64,000 bases of DNA. It comes from Pseudomonas sp. LS44 (GTDB taxonomy: Bacteria; Pseudomonadota; Gammaproteobacteria; Pseudomonadales; Pseudomonadaceae). The stretch covers positions 4,068,001-4,132,000 of the forward strand of contig NZ_CP102830.1 in assembly GCF_024730785.1 (NCBI RefSeq). Direction: 5' to 3'. Of the stretch, positions 51,101 through 61,491 are shown piece by piece. Numbering within the stretch: position 1 is the stretch's first letter; each line of letters begins with the position of its first letter. A model generated the notes under the pieces. The model was not told the DNA's origin and did not search any database. It worked only from the letters and a program-made list of their open reading frames with translations. Position numbers and translations under genes: made by a program.

Positions 51101-51423
51101 GCGGTGTAGCTGAAGGGAATTTTTTCGGCGTAGGGTTCGAGGAAGAAATCAAACGGGTTGAACACCGCCATCTCGGCGACCAGATCGACCTCAATCTTCA
51201 GTTCGCGGGTTTTCTCGGGGAACACCAGGCGCGCCAGGTAGTTGCCCTGCGGGTCCTGCTGCCAGTTGATGAAATGCTCGGCGGGCGACACGTTCAGCGT
51301 GTAGGAGAGAATCCGCGTACGGCTGTGCGGGGCCGGCCGTAGGCGCACGACCTGCGGCCCGAGGGTCACTGCCCGGTCATAGCGGTAGTGACTGACATGG
51401 TGCAGCGCAACATGAATGGACAC
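48121..51423 (-). CDS. transglutaminase-like protein with DUF2126 (1100 aa)
   Basis: The N-terminal 280 residues hold a bacterial transglutaminase N domain and a papain-like core with Cys180, His229 and Asp245 ([34 protein letters not shown]). The remaining 800 or so are the DUF2126 region ([70 protein letters not shown]). Start is GTG at 51423 with GGAGG six bases upstream, which fits the homologues better than the frame start at 51456. It is the first gene of the three-gene cluster. No signal peptide is visible, so it is probably cytoplasmic. Confidence 0.88.
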   Translation of the reverse strand: [1100 protein letters not shown]

Positions 51424-51867
51424 AGCAAGCCTCCTGCGAGCCAGAGCGAGAACCATAGCCGCGCAAGACTTATGCCAGCACCTGGTGCAGCCGCTCCGGG
51501 CTTACGTCGCAGCAGGCGGGCACTGGAACGGGGCTAGCGCCGCTCAAGTGGGCCGGCGCTGCACGAAAATGGTTCGCAAGGACAGGGTATGGGCAGGCGC
51601 AACGCTAGGTTGCCCGGCTGTAGCGGGTGAGATCCGCGGCGGGTTGCACCCGCCCTACTTCGTTTCACGCAAAATTTTGGAAAAGGAGCCTACTTCACTG
51701 CTTGCAATAGCTGGTGAGGAGCACTGATCGCTTGGGCTGCCCACCCTGTAGGAGCGAATTCATTCGCGATCAGGCTGTCGGTGGTCGCGAATGAATTCGC
51801 TCCTACAACATGCTGCTCAGCAGGTACATAGGGCGGGTGAAACCCGCGGCGGGTTGCCCCGCCCTTC
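51424..51867. other. gene-free region with three repeat types
   Basis: There is no convincing gene. It contains a GCGGGTTGCACCCGC-type palindrome near 51620-51662, the GTAGGAGCGAATTCATTCGC inverted repeat at 51748-51806 (22-bp arms), and a GGCGGGTGAAACCCGC-type one at about 51829-51864. Confidence 0.65.
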
Positions 51868-52983
51868 TTAGCAGCCGCCGTCCAAGCTGCTGATCCAGCG
51901 CACCAGCAGCTCCACGCCCTCGCGGTGCGCGACCGAGCGGCCGAGCTCCGGCATCATCACGCTGGGGTCGGTGCTTTCCACCCGGTAGATCAGCACCGAG
52001 GCGTCCGGTTGACCGGGATGAATATCCACCAGCCGATCACCCGAACCCTTGCCCGCCGCCACTGGCTGTTTGCACAGACCACTGGCGATGCTGGTCGGGG
52101 TGCCCGGATCGAGCATCAAGCCCGAGGTGCGCGCCGGCCCCTTGGGGTTATGGCAGTGCGCGCAATTGGCGTCCAGATAGCTGCGCGCCTGCTGCTCGAG
52201 GGTCTCCCCGGCACGCGGATGGTCCCACTGGGCATTCTGCGGTACCCCAGCCAGCCCGGCCGGCAGGCCGACCAGAAAGCCGCGCTGCTGCCAGCGCTGC
52301 AGCTGGTTGGCGACGCCATCGGCATAGGCGAAATCCTTGTTCAGATGGCGCGCCTTGGGCCCCAGCGGGTTGATGCCCTGACCATGCCGCTCTTCGTGGC
52401 AACCGGCGCACTGGTTGGCATCCGGCACCTGATAATCCACCGCCAAAGTCGCGCCGTGAGCGTCGCGCAGGGTCAAATCCTGGCTGGCACCAGCCCACTC
52501 CAGAGTCGCCTCACGCTGCTCGGCGTCCCACACATAGGGCAAGGCGACCCAGCCGTCTTTCTGTTTCAGCAGGATGCGCGTCTCGATCAACTGCACGTGC
52601 TTGAGTTCGAGGCCCTGCTGCGGATCACGGTCGTCAGTGGCGCTTTGCAGCGTCCGGCCCTGGTCATTCTTGGGGTAGTAGAAGGTCTTGCTCAGCACCG
52701 TGCCGACTGGGAAGTCGAAATGCTCCTCGCCGTAGGCCGCCGCCTGGCCGTCGGGTATCCACAGGGTGCGCAGCTTGTGCGCGTAGTCGGTGAACAGCGC
52801 GGTGTTGAGGTCATACGGCAGCACTGCGGCGGCCGGCTTCAGGTGGCCGCCACTCTGCTCCAGCACGTGCCAGTCGCTGAGCTTCTCCGGATACTGCTCA
52901 CCCTCCGGCAGGTACAACGGCGCCGCCTGCTTGCCACATCCGGCGAGCAGCAGCGCCAACCCGAGTCCCAGCAGTCGACTCAT
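51868..52983 (-). CDS. lipoprotein with two CxxCH haem-type motifs (HNE_0200 family-like)
   Basis: 371 residues. A lipoprotein signal ends in LLLAGCGK. Two class I cytochrome c motifs are present: CAGCH (about residue 194) and CAHCH (about 274), so it may bind two haems in the periplasm; Met/His axial ligands are not assigned. The flanking text (NTALFTDYAHKLRTLWIPDG, DFPVGTVLSKTFYYP) matches an uncharacterised family found beside parallel beta-helix lipoproteins (SO2930/HNE_0200, recalled). Translation is coupled to the upstream beta-helix gene by an ATGA overlap. The reading frame beyond 52983 belongs to that neighbour. Confidence 0.82.
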   Translation of the reverse strand: MSRLLGLGLALLLAGCGKQAAPLYLPEGEQYPEKLSDWHVLEQSGGHLKPAAAVLPYDLNTALFTDYAHKLRTLWIPDGQAAAYGEEHFDFPVGTVLSKTFYYPKNDQGRTLQSATDDRDPQQGLELKHVQLIETRILLKQKDGWVALPYVWDAEQREATLEWAGASQDLTLRDAHGATLAVDYQVPDANQCAGCHEERHGQGINPLGPKARHLNKDFAYADGVANQLQRWQQRGFLVGLPAGLAGVPQNAQWDHPRAGETLEQQARSYLDANCAHCHNPKGPARTSGLMLDPGTPTSIASGLCKQPVAAGKGSGDRLVDIHPGQPDASVLIYRVESTDPSVMMPELGRSVAHREGVELLVRWISSLDGGC

Positions 52984-54230
52984 GCGCCCTGCCCTTCCTC
53001 GGCCGAGGCCAGTTGCACGGCGGGCAGTTTCGGCAGGTTGCAGCGATGGCTGCTGATATCGGTGCTGATGTTCTTGTAGCCATTCGCCGCGTCGACGTTG
53101 AGCACCCCTGCTTCGCCGTTGTCGATGCAGATCGCCAGATCCGCCGGCATCTTGCCGTCGACCAGCTTCTGCGGATTGACGTAGCCGTCCCAGAGAATGT
53201 CCGGCAGACGTCCGGACAGGCCGTATTTGGCCAGCTTCAGGGCCTTCAGCTCGAGATTGTCCGGGCTGTCGCCACCCGGACCGAAGCGGTTGGCGTAGAT
53301 GTAGATGCTTTCCGGATAGGGGTCGAAGTTCTCCTGGGTGGAGAGGTTGGTGTAGCCGGTACTGAAGTAACTGCTGACGATCAGGTTGGCGGTTTTGTGC
53401 TCGCCGATGTCGTTGTCGAAGATTTCCACCTGGTCGTTGGAGTTGATCACCACGCCGGAGCCGGCTGGCACGCTGGCCACCGGGGTGCCCTTGTGGCCGA
53501 AGTTGTCGTGATTGTTGCCCTGTATCTGGTTCTTGTAGACCCGCGTGCCATGCCCCGGCTGCTGCAGGTTGGGCATGTTGAACACCAGGATGCCGCCGGT
53601 GTTGCCGGTGGCGACGTTGCCGTAGACGTCGGCGCCGATGGTGTTCTCGATCTCGATGCCGGCGACGTTGCGCTCGGCGCGGCTGTTGCGCACCACCACG
53701 TTGCGCGACTGGCCGACATAGATGCCGGCGTCCGACGCGCCGATCGCCACCGCGCCCTCGATCAGGGTGTTCTCGGTCTGCACCGGGTAGATGCCGTAGG
53801 CGCCATTCTCGGTGGCCGGGCCGTTGGTCCACTCGGTGCGCACGTTGCGAATCACGATGTTCTTGCCGCCGACCACTTTCAGCGCATCGCCCTTGGTGTC
53901 TTCCAAGGCCAGGCCCTCGATGGTGAAGTCCGAGGCGGACACCAGCAGGCCTTCGGCGCCGCTCTTCTGGCCCTTGAAGTTGAGGATGGTCTTGTCCATC
54001 CCGGCGCCCTTGATGGTCACGCCGTTGGCCTTGAGGCTCAGACTGCGATCCAGCTGGTAGGTGCCGGCCGGAATCTCGATTACCTCACCAGCCTTGGCCT
54101 TGATCAGCTTGGTCTGCAGCTCTTTCTGGAAGTCGACATGCGTGGTGGCAGGCGGCGGCGCCTGCTGGTCTTCACCGCAGGCAGCGAGCAATACGGACAG
54201 GGCAATCAGGGTCAGGGCGGCAGTACGCAT
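52980..54230 (-). CDS. parallel beta-helix repeat lipoprotein
   Basis: 416 residues. A lipoprotein signal ends in LLAACGED. Repeated beta-helix rungs follow (KANGVTIKGAGMDKTILNF, VSASDFTIEGLALEDTKGDALKVVGGKNIVIRNV, ASDAGIYVGQSRNVVVRNSRAERNVAGIEIENTIGADVYGNVATGNTGGILVFNMP), as in the family paired with the haem lipoprotein downstream. Such folds often bind polysaccharides or carry carbohydrate-active sites, but no catalytic residues can be assigned. First gene of the pair. Confidence 0.83.
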   Translation of the reverse strand: MRTAALTLIALSVLLAACGEDQQAPPPATTHVDFQKELQTKLIKAKAGEVIEIPAGTYQLDRSLSLKANGVTIKGAGMDKTILNFKGQKSGAEGLLVSASDFTIEGLALEDTKGDALKVVGGKNIVIRNVRTEWTNGPATENGAYGIYPVQTENTLIEGAVAIGASDAGIYVGQSRNVVVRNSRAERNVAGIEIENTIGADVYGNVATGNTGGILVFNMPNLQQPGHGTRVYKNQIQGNNHDNFGHKGTPVASVPAGSGVVINSNDQVEIFDNDIGEHKTANLIVSSYFSTGYTNLSTQENFDPYPESIYIYANRFGPGGDSPDNLELKALKLAKYGLSGRLPDILWDGYVNPQKLVDGKMPADLAICIDNGEAGVLNVDAANGYKNISTDISSHRCNLPKLPAVQLASAEEGQGA

Positions 54231-54256
54231 GACGGGGCTCCAGCTTTATCGTTATG

Positions 54257-54280
54257 ATTTTGGCACTATAGTTCCAAAAT
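54257..54280. promoter_or_regulatory. palindromic operator upstream of the beta-helix/haem pair
   Basis: ATTTTGGCACTA-TAGTTCCAAAAT is a 24-base palindrome with one mismatched pair. It is 26 bases upstream of the first start codon and in an AT-rich patch. The symmetry resembles a TetR-type operator. The regulator is unknown, and no regulator gene is next to it. Confidence 0.6.
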
Positions 54281-54317
54281 ACCTCAAAGCCAAGCCCTGC
54301 GCGGGATGCGGATCAAC

Positions 54318-54377
54318 GTAGCCCGGATGAAATCCGGGGAAACAGGCAGCCCCAGTCCCGGTTTACATCCGGGCTAC
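54318..54377. repeat. GTAGCCCGGAT-type palindrome
   Basis: GTAGCCCGGATGAAATCCGGGG (54318-54339) faces CCCGGTTTACATCCGGGCTAC (54357-54377). A further half-copy of the GTTGGCGCTGAG-type repeat lies at about 54433-54465. Both fall between the operator and the ygiQ terminator. Confidence 0.7.
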
Positions 54378-54463
54378 CGACTGCGGCACCGCCGTCTGCC
54401 GGCCAATCACTTGCTGCCCGCCTCGCCGATCGTTGGGTATCGCTGCGCTCAACGCCAACCTAC

Positions 54464-54492
54464 AAAAAACGCCAGCTCAGGCTGGCGTTTTT
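54464..54492 (-). terminator. intrinsic terminator of ygiQ
   Basis: ACGCCAGC (54469-54476) and GCTGGCGT (54481-54488) pair around TCAG. On the minus strand T6 follows (54469-54464); on the plus strand there is T5 as well. It separates ygiQ from the beta-helix operon. Confidence 0.85.
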
Positions 54493-54515
54493 ATCGTGCG
54501 TCACAGGATGACCGA

Positions 54516-56825
<2,310 letters not shown>

Positions 56826-56962
56826 GGCGAGGACCGATAGATGGCTGGGCTAAAAAGCGGGCGCGGAATATAGCACAAATTTTAACCAAATCCGACTGCC
56901 GGACTTGGTCGTTTGGGTTGCTACGATGCCGCGCAACGGCATGGATGGGCGGGTTCGGCGGG

Positions 56963-58357
56963 TTATTCGTCGTCGAACTGATAGCTACCCGGCGCCAGGT
57001 TCTCGAAGCGCGAGTACTTGCCGAGGAAGGCCAGGCGGGTGGTACCGATCGGCCCGTTACGCTGCTTGCCGATGATGATTTCGGCCACGCCCTTGAGCTC
57101 GGTCTCGGGGTGATACACCTCGTCGCGGTACACGAACATGATGATGTCGGCGTCCTGCTCGATGGCTCCGGATTCCCGCAAGTCGGAGTTGATCGGGCGC
57201 TTGTTCGGCCGCTGCTCAAGCGAGCGGTTGAGCTGCGACAGGGCGATAACCGGGCAATTGAACTCTTTGGCCAGCGCCTTAAGCGAGCGGGAAATCTCGG
57301 AAATCTCGTTAACCCGGCTGTCGCTGCTGGAGCCGGGGATCTGCATCAGCTGCAGGTAGTCGACCATGATCAGGCCGATCTCACCGTGCTCGCGAGCCAG
57401 ACGGCGGCTACGTGCACGCATCTCCGACGGACTGATGCCGGCGGTGTCGTCAATGAACAACTTGCGGTCGTTGAGCAGGTTGACCGCCGAGGTCAGGCGT
57501 GGCCAGTCATCGTCGTCCAGCCGCCCAGCGCGCACTTTGGTCTGATCGATGCGACCCAGCGAGGCGAGCATACGAATCACGATGGATTCGGAGGGCATCT
57601 CCAGGGAAAACACCAGAATTGCCTTGTCGCTGCGCATCAGGGCGTTTTCTACCAGGTTCATCGCGAAGGTGGTCTTACCCATCGACGGACGACCGGCGAC
57701 GATCACCAGGTCGGCCGGTTGCAGGCCGCTGGTTTGCGCATCCAGATCGTCAAACCCGGTAGACAGGCCGGTGATCGCATCGCCGTTGTTGAACAGGCTG
57801 TCGATGCGGTCAATGGCCTTGACCAGGATGTCGTTGATGCCCACCGGGCCGCCGGTTTTCGGCCGCGCTTCGGCGATCTGGAAGATCATCCGCTCGGCTT
57901 CGTCGAGGATTTCCGAGCCGGTCCGGCCCTGCGGCGCGTAGGCGCTGTCGGCAATTTCCGAGCTGATGCCGATCAGCTGACGCAGGGTCGCGCGCTCGCG
58001 AATGATCTGCGCATAGGCTTTGATGTTGGCAACCGACGGGGTGTTCTTGGCCAGCTCACCAAGGTAGGCGAGACCGCCGACCTGGCTCAGCTGACCCTCC
58101 TTGTCCAGTTGCTCGGACAGGGTCACCACGTCGAAGGGGTGATTGCGTTCGGCCAGTTTGAAGATGGCACGGAAAATCAGCCGATGGTCGTGGCGATAGA
58201 AATCGCCATCGGAAACCTGATCGAGTACGCGCTCCCAGGCATTGTTGTCGAGCATCAGGCCACCCAGAACCGCCTGTTCGGCCTCGATCGAATGCGGCGG
58301 CACTTTGAGAGCCGTAGTTTGCAGATCGTATTGTTCAGGCAGGCTGATATCGTTCAT
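56963..58357 (-). CDS. dnaB: replicative DNA helicase DnaB
   Basis: 464 residues. The N-terminal DnaG-interacting domain, a linker, and the RecA-like motor with GRPSMGKTTFAMN (Walker A), LIMVDYLQLMQ (Walker B) and ALSQLNRSLEQRPNKRP (arginine finger region) are all present. It unwinds DNA ahead of the replication fork as a hexamer. ATG 58357 gives the normal length; the frame extends to 58369. Confidence 0.97.
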   Translation of the reverse strand: MNDISLPEQYDLQTTALKVPPHSIEAEQAVLGGLMLDNNAWERVLDQVSDGDFYRHDHRLIFRAIFKLAERNHPFDVVTLSEQLDKEGQLSQVGGLAYLGELAKNTPSVANIKAYAQIIRERATLRQLIGISSEIADSAYAPQGRTGSEILDEAERMIFQIAEARPKTGGPVGINDILVKAIDRIDSLFNNGDAITGLSTGFDDLDAQTSGLQPADLVIVAGRPSMGKTTFAMNLVENALMRSDKAILVFSLEMPSESIVIRMLASLGRIDQTKVRAGRLDDDDWPRLTSAVNLLNDRKLFIDDTAGISPSEMRARSRRLAREHGEIGLIMVDYLQLMQIPGSSSDSRVNEISEISRSLKALAKEFNCPVIALSQLNRSLEQRPNKRPINSDLRESGAIEQDADIIMFVYRDEVYHPETELKGVAEIIIGKQRNGPIGTTRLAFLGKYSRFENLAPGSYQFDDE

Positions 58358-58394
58358 GAGGCTCGACAAAAAAACAGGATTTCAGAAAGACAAA

Positions 58395-58425
58395 GGGCAC
58401 GACCCGCCGAGGCGGAGCCGTGCCC
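58395..58425 (-). terminator. hairpin between rplI and dnaB
   Basis: GGGCACG (58395-58401) pairs with CGTGCCC (58419-58425) with further GC pairing inside. On the minus strand it runs into TTTGTCTTT. Either an attenuator that lowers dnaB expression behind the ribosomal genes or a true terminator. Confidence 0.65.
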
Positions 58426-58470
58426 GATGTTAACCGCCCAGACCCGAAGGTGCTAGGCGATCGATGTTGC

Positions 58471-58917
58471 TTAAGCGGCTACCACGACAACGCGAACGGT
58501 CGCTTCAACGTCGGTGTGCAGGTGCACAGCGATGTCGAATTCGCCCACGTTACGGATGGTGCCGTTCGGCAGACGAACTTCGCTTTTCGATACTTCGACG
58601 CCAGAGGCGGTCAGCGCATCAGCGATGTCGTGAGTACCGATCGAACCGAACAGCTTGCCTTCATCGCCCGCGGTAGCGGTGATGGTGACTTCCAGCTCAG
58701 CCAGTTGCGCAGCGCGCGTCTCAGCAGATGCTTTCTTGTCGGCAGCGGCTTTTTCCAGCTCGGCACGGCGCGCTTCAAACGTTGCGATGTTCGCAGCGGT
58801 AGCAGCGGTAGCTTTGCCTTGCGGCAGCAGGTAGTTGCGGCCGTAACCGGACTTGACGTTCACCTTGTCGCCCAGGTTGCCCAGGTTGGCGATTTTTTCC
58901 AGCAGGATAATTTCCAT
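58471..58917 (-). CDS. rplI: 50S ribosomal protein L9
   Basis: 148 residues. [36 protein letters not shown] is the L9 start, followed by the long connecting helix (Ala/Glu-rich) and the C-terminal domain. L9 is part of the large subunit near the L1 stalk. It is in the row rpsF-rpsR-DUF2232-rplI-dnaB. Confidence 0.97.
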   Translation of the reverse strand: MEIILLEKIANLGNLGDKVNVKSGYGRNYLLPQGKATAATAANIATFEARRAELEKAAADKKASAETRAAQLAELEVTITATAGDEGKLFGSIGTHDIADALTASGVEVSKSEVRLPNGTIRNVGEFDIAVHLHTDVEATVRVVVVAA

Positions 58918-58938
58918 TTGGTCTTACCTCTTAAACTT

Positions 58939-59832
58939 TTAACCTTCACCGTTCGCAGGACCGGCGCCGTTCTTGCGCGCCTGGCGTCCGCGAAAATCAA
59001 TCAGACTGTCGACAATGGCTAACACCACCAGTAACGGATAAATCAGCTGCATAAACAGCAGCAGGGTCACATACAGCCCGACCAGCCAGAAACGGCCCAG
59101 TCGCCCGTCCGCCACCAACCCATGCATCAGGGCCAGTCCGGCGAACCCCAGCGGTACGCTGCACAGCGGCGTCAGCATGGCTGCCTGCATCCCCAGATTG
59201 GGACCGAGCAGCATGCCGGCCAGCAACAACATCGCTAGAGCCGGCGGCAGCTTCACGGCGCGAAACTCACGACCGAAACCACCCGGGTTGTACAACGTCG
59301 CCTGCCAGAACCGCCCAAGCATCAGGCAGAGCAGGCTGACAACTTGCAGCAGAGCTGCCAGCAATCCAGTCAGTACAGGCGCTAACAAGGCATCTAGACG
59401 GGCCCGCTCATCCACCGACAACTGTTGGTGGAGCTCACCGAGCGCCTGCGGCATGAGTTTCTGCAACTCCGTCACCACCGCATCGATGAGTTCGCGAAAC
59501 ACCGAACCCAATACCAAGCCATACACCAGGCCAACAACCACACTAGCGAGCAAAACCCTGGCCCAGGAATGGCCGGCGCGCAGGAGCAGCGCCAACCCGA
59601 GCGAACCGAACAGCATCATCAAGACGCGCGGATCACCGAAGTACCACCAGCCAACAGCCGGCAGCAAAGCCCAAACCAGGATGCTCAACGCATCGTTGAG
59701 ACCGCGCCGCAGTAGCACTAGGCATCCAGCGGCAGCACTTAACCAGAACAGCAGCGGCAATGCCGCAGAACCCACCACTACGAGAGTGGCTTGCATGCGG
59801 CCGCGCATGATGAACTCAGCCAAGGCACGCAT
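58939..59832 (-). CDS. DUF2232 family membrane protein
   Basis: 297 residues with seven or eight transmembrane helices (ATLVVVGSAALPLLFWLSAAAGCLVLL, VLLASVVVGLVYGLVLGS, LIYPLLVVLAIVDSLIDF). It lies between rpsR and rplI in many Pseudomonas. The resemblance is to the YybS family, membrane parts of transport or signalling systems. Function unknown. No signal of a recent event in the reading frame. Confidence 0.82.
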   Translation of the reverse strand: MRALAEFIMRGRMQATLVVVGSAALPLLFWLSAAAGCLVLLRRGLNDALSILVWALLPAVGWWYFGDPRVLMMLFGSLGLALLLRAGHSWARVLLASVVVGLVYGLVLGSVFRELIDAVVTELQKLMPQALGELHQQLSVDERARLDALLAPVLTGLLAALLQVVSLLCLMLGRFWQATLYNPGGFGREFRAVKLPPALAMLLLAGMLLGPNLGMQAAMLTPLCSVPLGFAGLALMHGLVADGRLGRFWLVGLYVTLLLFMQLIYPLLVVLAIVDSLIDFRGRQARKNGAGPANGEG

Positions 59833-59867
59833 GCGATTTAATCCTTACTGCTAGTCGACATCCGGTC

Positions 59868-60098
59868 TCAGCGGCCGTGGCTGTCGGTGTAGGGCAGCAG
59901 GGCCAGGAAACGGGCGCGCTTGATCGCGGTGCCCAGCTGACGCTGATAACGAGCCTTGGTACCGGTGATACGGCTAGGAACGATTTTGCCGGTTTCCGAG
60001 ATGTAGGCCTTCAGAGTGTTGAGATCTTTGTAATCGATCTCCTTCACGTCTTCAGCGGTGAAACGGCAGAATTTACGACGACGGAAAAAACGTGCCAT
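59868..60098 (-). CDS. rpsR: 30S ribosomal protein S18
   Basis: 76 residues, [76 protein letters not shown] in shape: the S18 core with a Cys (KFC). Partner of S6 on the platform of the small subunit. 28 bases after rpsF. Confidence 0.98.
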   Translation of the reverse strand: MARFFRRRKFCRFTAEDVKEIDYKDLNTLKAYISETGKIVPSRITGTKARYQRQLGTAIKRARFLALLPYTDSHGR

Positions 60099-60126
60099 GA
60101 GAGTGGCTCCTCAATAGATCCGTGGA

Positions 60127-60549
60127 TTACTCGTCAGCGTTATCGCTGTCGCTGTTGTCACTGTCATCGCCATCGACGGAGTCAGCGCTTTCAGGACGAT
60201 CACGACGCTCGCGGCGCTCGCTACGGTTTTCCTCAGCCTTAAGCATCTCGGACTGGCCAGTTACGGCTTCGTCGCGACGGATGACCAGGTTACGGAGCAC
60301 GGCATCGTTGTAACGGAAGTTGTCTTCCAACTCAGCCAGGGCTTTGCCGGTGCACTCAACGTTCAGCATCACGTAGTGAGCCTTGTGAACATTGTTGATT
60401 GCATAGGCCAGTTGACGACGGCCCCAATCTTCCAGGCGGTGAATCTTGCCGCCGTCTTCTTCGATCAGCTTGGTGTAACGCTCAACCATGCCGCCGACTT
60501 GCTCGCTCTGGTCCGGGTGAACCAGAAAGATGATTTCGTAATGACGCAT
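60127..60549 (-). CDS. rpsF: 30S ribosomal protein S6
   Basis: 140 residues. [49 protein letters not shown] is the S6 fold. The C-terminus carries an acidic tail ([15 protein letters not shown]); S6 tails are targets of glutamate ligases in some bacteria. First gene of the operon. Its leader can hide the Shine-Dalgarno sequence. Confidence 0.97.
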   Translation of the reverse strand: MRHYEIIFLVHPDQSEQVGGMVERYTKLIEEDGGKIHRLEDWGRRQLAYAINNVHKAHYVMLNVECTGKALAELEDNFRYNDAVLRNLVIRRDEAVTGQSEMLKAEENRSERRERRDRPESADSVDGDDSDNSDSDNADE

Positions 60550-60554
60550 AAATG

Positions 60555-60600
60555 CTCCTTACGGGTTGTAGCCTGCCGCCAAGGGCGGTCAGGCAAGGAG
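60555..60600 (-). promoter_or_regulatory. rpsF leader structure (S6:S18-type autoregulation)
   Basis: On the minus strand, CTCCTT (60600-60595) is complementary to the Shine-Dalgarno AAGGAG (60560-60555), and between them GCCTGACCGCC and GGCGGCAGGC pair (60594-60571), with one bulged A. This closes the ribosome site. S6:S18 leaders in other bacteria are known to work like this. The conserved CCG element that S18 recognises is present in the stem, but I did not check it against an alignment. Confidence 0.6.
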
Positions 60601-60666
60601 TGAATGACACTGTTTGCCTTGCCAAGCAACGGGCGCAAACACACCCGCCTAGCGGCAAGGGGCGCC

Positions 60667-60695
60667 ATTCTAGAGAAGCCCCATTAGCCACGCAA
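60667..60695 (-). promoter_or_regulatory. sigma-70 promoter of the rpsF operon
   Basis: TTGCGT (60695-60690) and TAGAAT (60672-60667) are 17 bases apart on the minus strand. Both are one or two changes from consensus. The spacing to the rpsF leader is right. Confidence 0.65.
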
Positions 60696-60738
60696 GGAAA
60701 TTGGTGATTATTTGAACAACGCGCCCAGGGCGGACGCG

Positions 60739-61491
60739 CTATGCAGAGGTCTTGGCCTGACGCTGCCGTACCGCTTCGAACAAGCACACACCAGTGGCTA
60801 CCGAGACGTTCAAGCTGCTGACACTGCCCGACATCGGCAGCTTGACCAGATAGTCGCAAAGATCGCGCGTCAGCCGACGCATGCCTTTACCCTCTGCGCC
60901 CATGATCAACACGGTTGGACCGGTCAGGTCCTGCGCGTAGATGTCCTGCTCGGCCTCGCCCGCGGTACCAACCACCCAGAGTCCGCGCTGGCGCAACTTC
61001 TCCAGACTGCGCGCGAGATTGGTCACCGCCACCAGCGGAATTACCTCGGCAGCGCCACACGCGACCTTGCGCACAGTGGCATTGAGCGTCGCCGATTTGT
61101 CCTTCGGCACGATCACCGCCAGCGCGCCGGCGGCATCGGCCGTGCGTAGGCAAGCGCCGAGGTTATGCGGATCGGTCACGCCGTCCAGCACCAGCAGCAA
61201 CGGCGCCCCTTCACTGCGATCGAGTAGCTCCTCGAGCATCGCCTCGCCCCAGACCTGGCTGGGGCTGACCTCCGCCACTACGCCCTGGTGCACGCCCTCG
61301 ACCCAGACATCCATCTCCCGCCGCTCAGCCTGACCGACCGCCACACGAGCCTGCGCCGCCAACTCGAGAAGAGTCTGCACGCGCGGATCACTGCGCCCTT
61401 CCGCCAGCCACACCTGTTTGACGCGTTTCGGATGGTGACGCAGCAAGGCTTCCACTGCGTGCACGCCGTAGATCTTTTCCAATTGACTCAT
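60739..61491 (-). CDS. rlmB: 23S rRNA 2'-O-methyltransferase RlmB
   Basis: 250 residues. SpoU/TrmH family: an N-terminal L30e-like substrate domain and the trefoil-knot SAM fold (LVLDGVTDPHNLGACLRTADAAGA, GAEGKGMRRLTRDLCD, SGSVSSLNVSVATGVCLFEAVRQR). It methylates G2251 of 23S rRNA. It overlaps rnr as ATGA. Confidence 0.95.
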   Translation of the reverse strand: MSQLEKIYGVHAVEALLRHHPKRVKQVWLAEGRSDPRVQTLLELAAQARVAVGQAERREMDVWVEGVHQGVVAEVSPSQVWGEAMLEELLDRSEGAPLLLVLDGVTDPHNLGACLRTADAAGALAVIVPKDKSATLNATVRKVACGAAEVIPLVAVTNLARSLEKLRQRGLWVVGTAGEAEQDIYAQDLTGPTVLIMGAEGKGMRRLTRDLCDYLVKLPMSGSVSSLNVSVATGVCLFEAVRQRQAKTSA

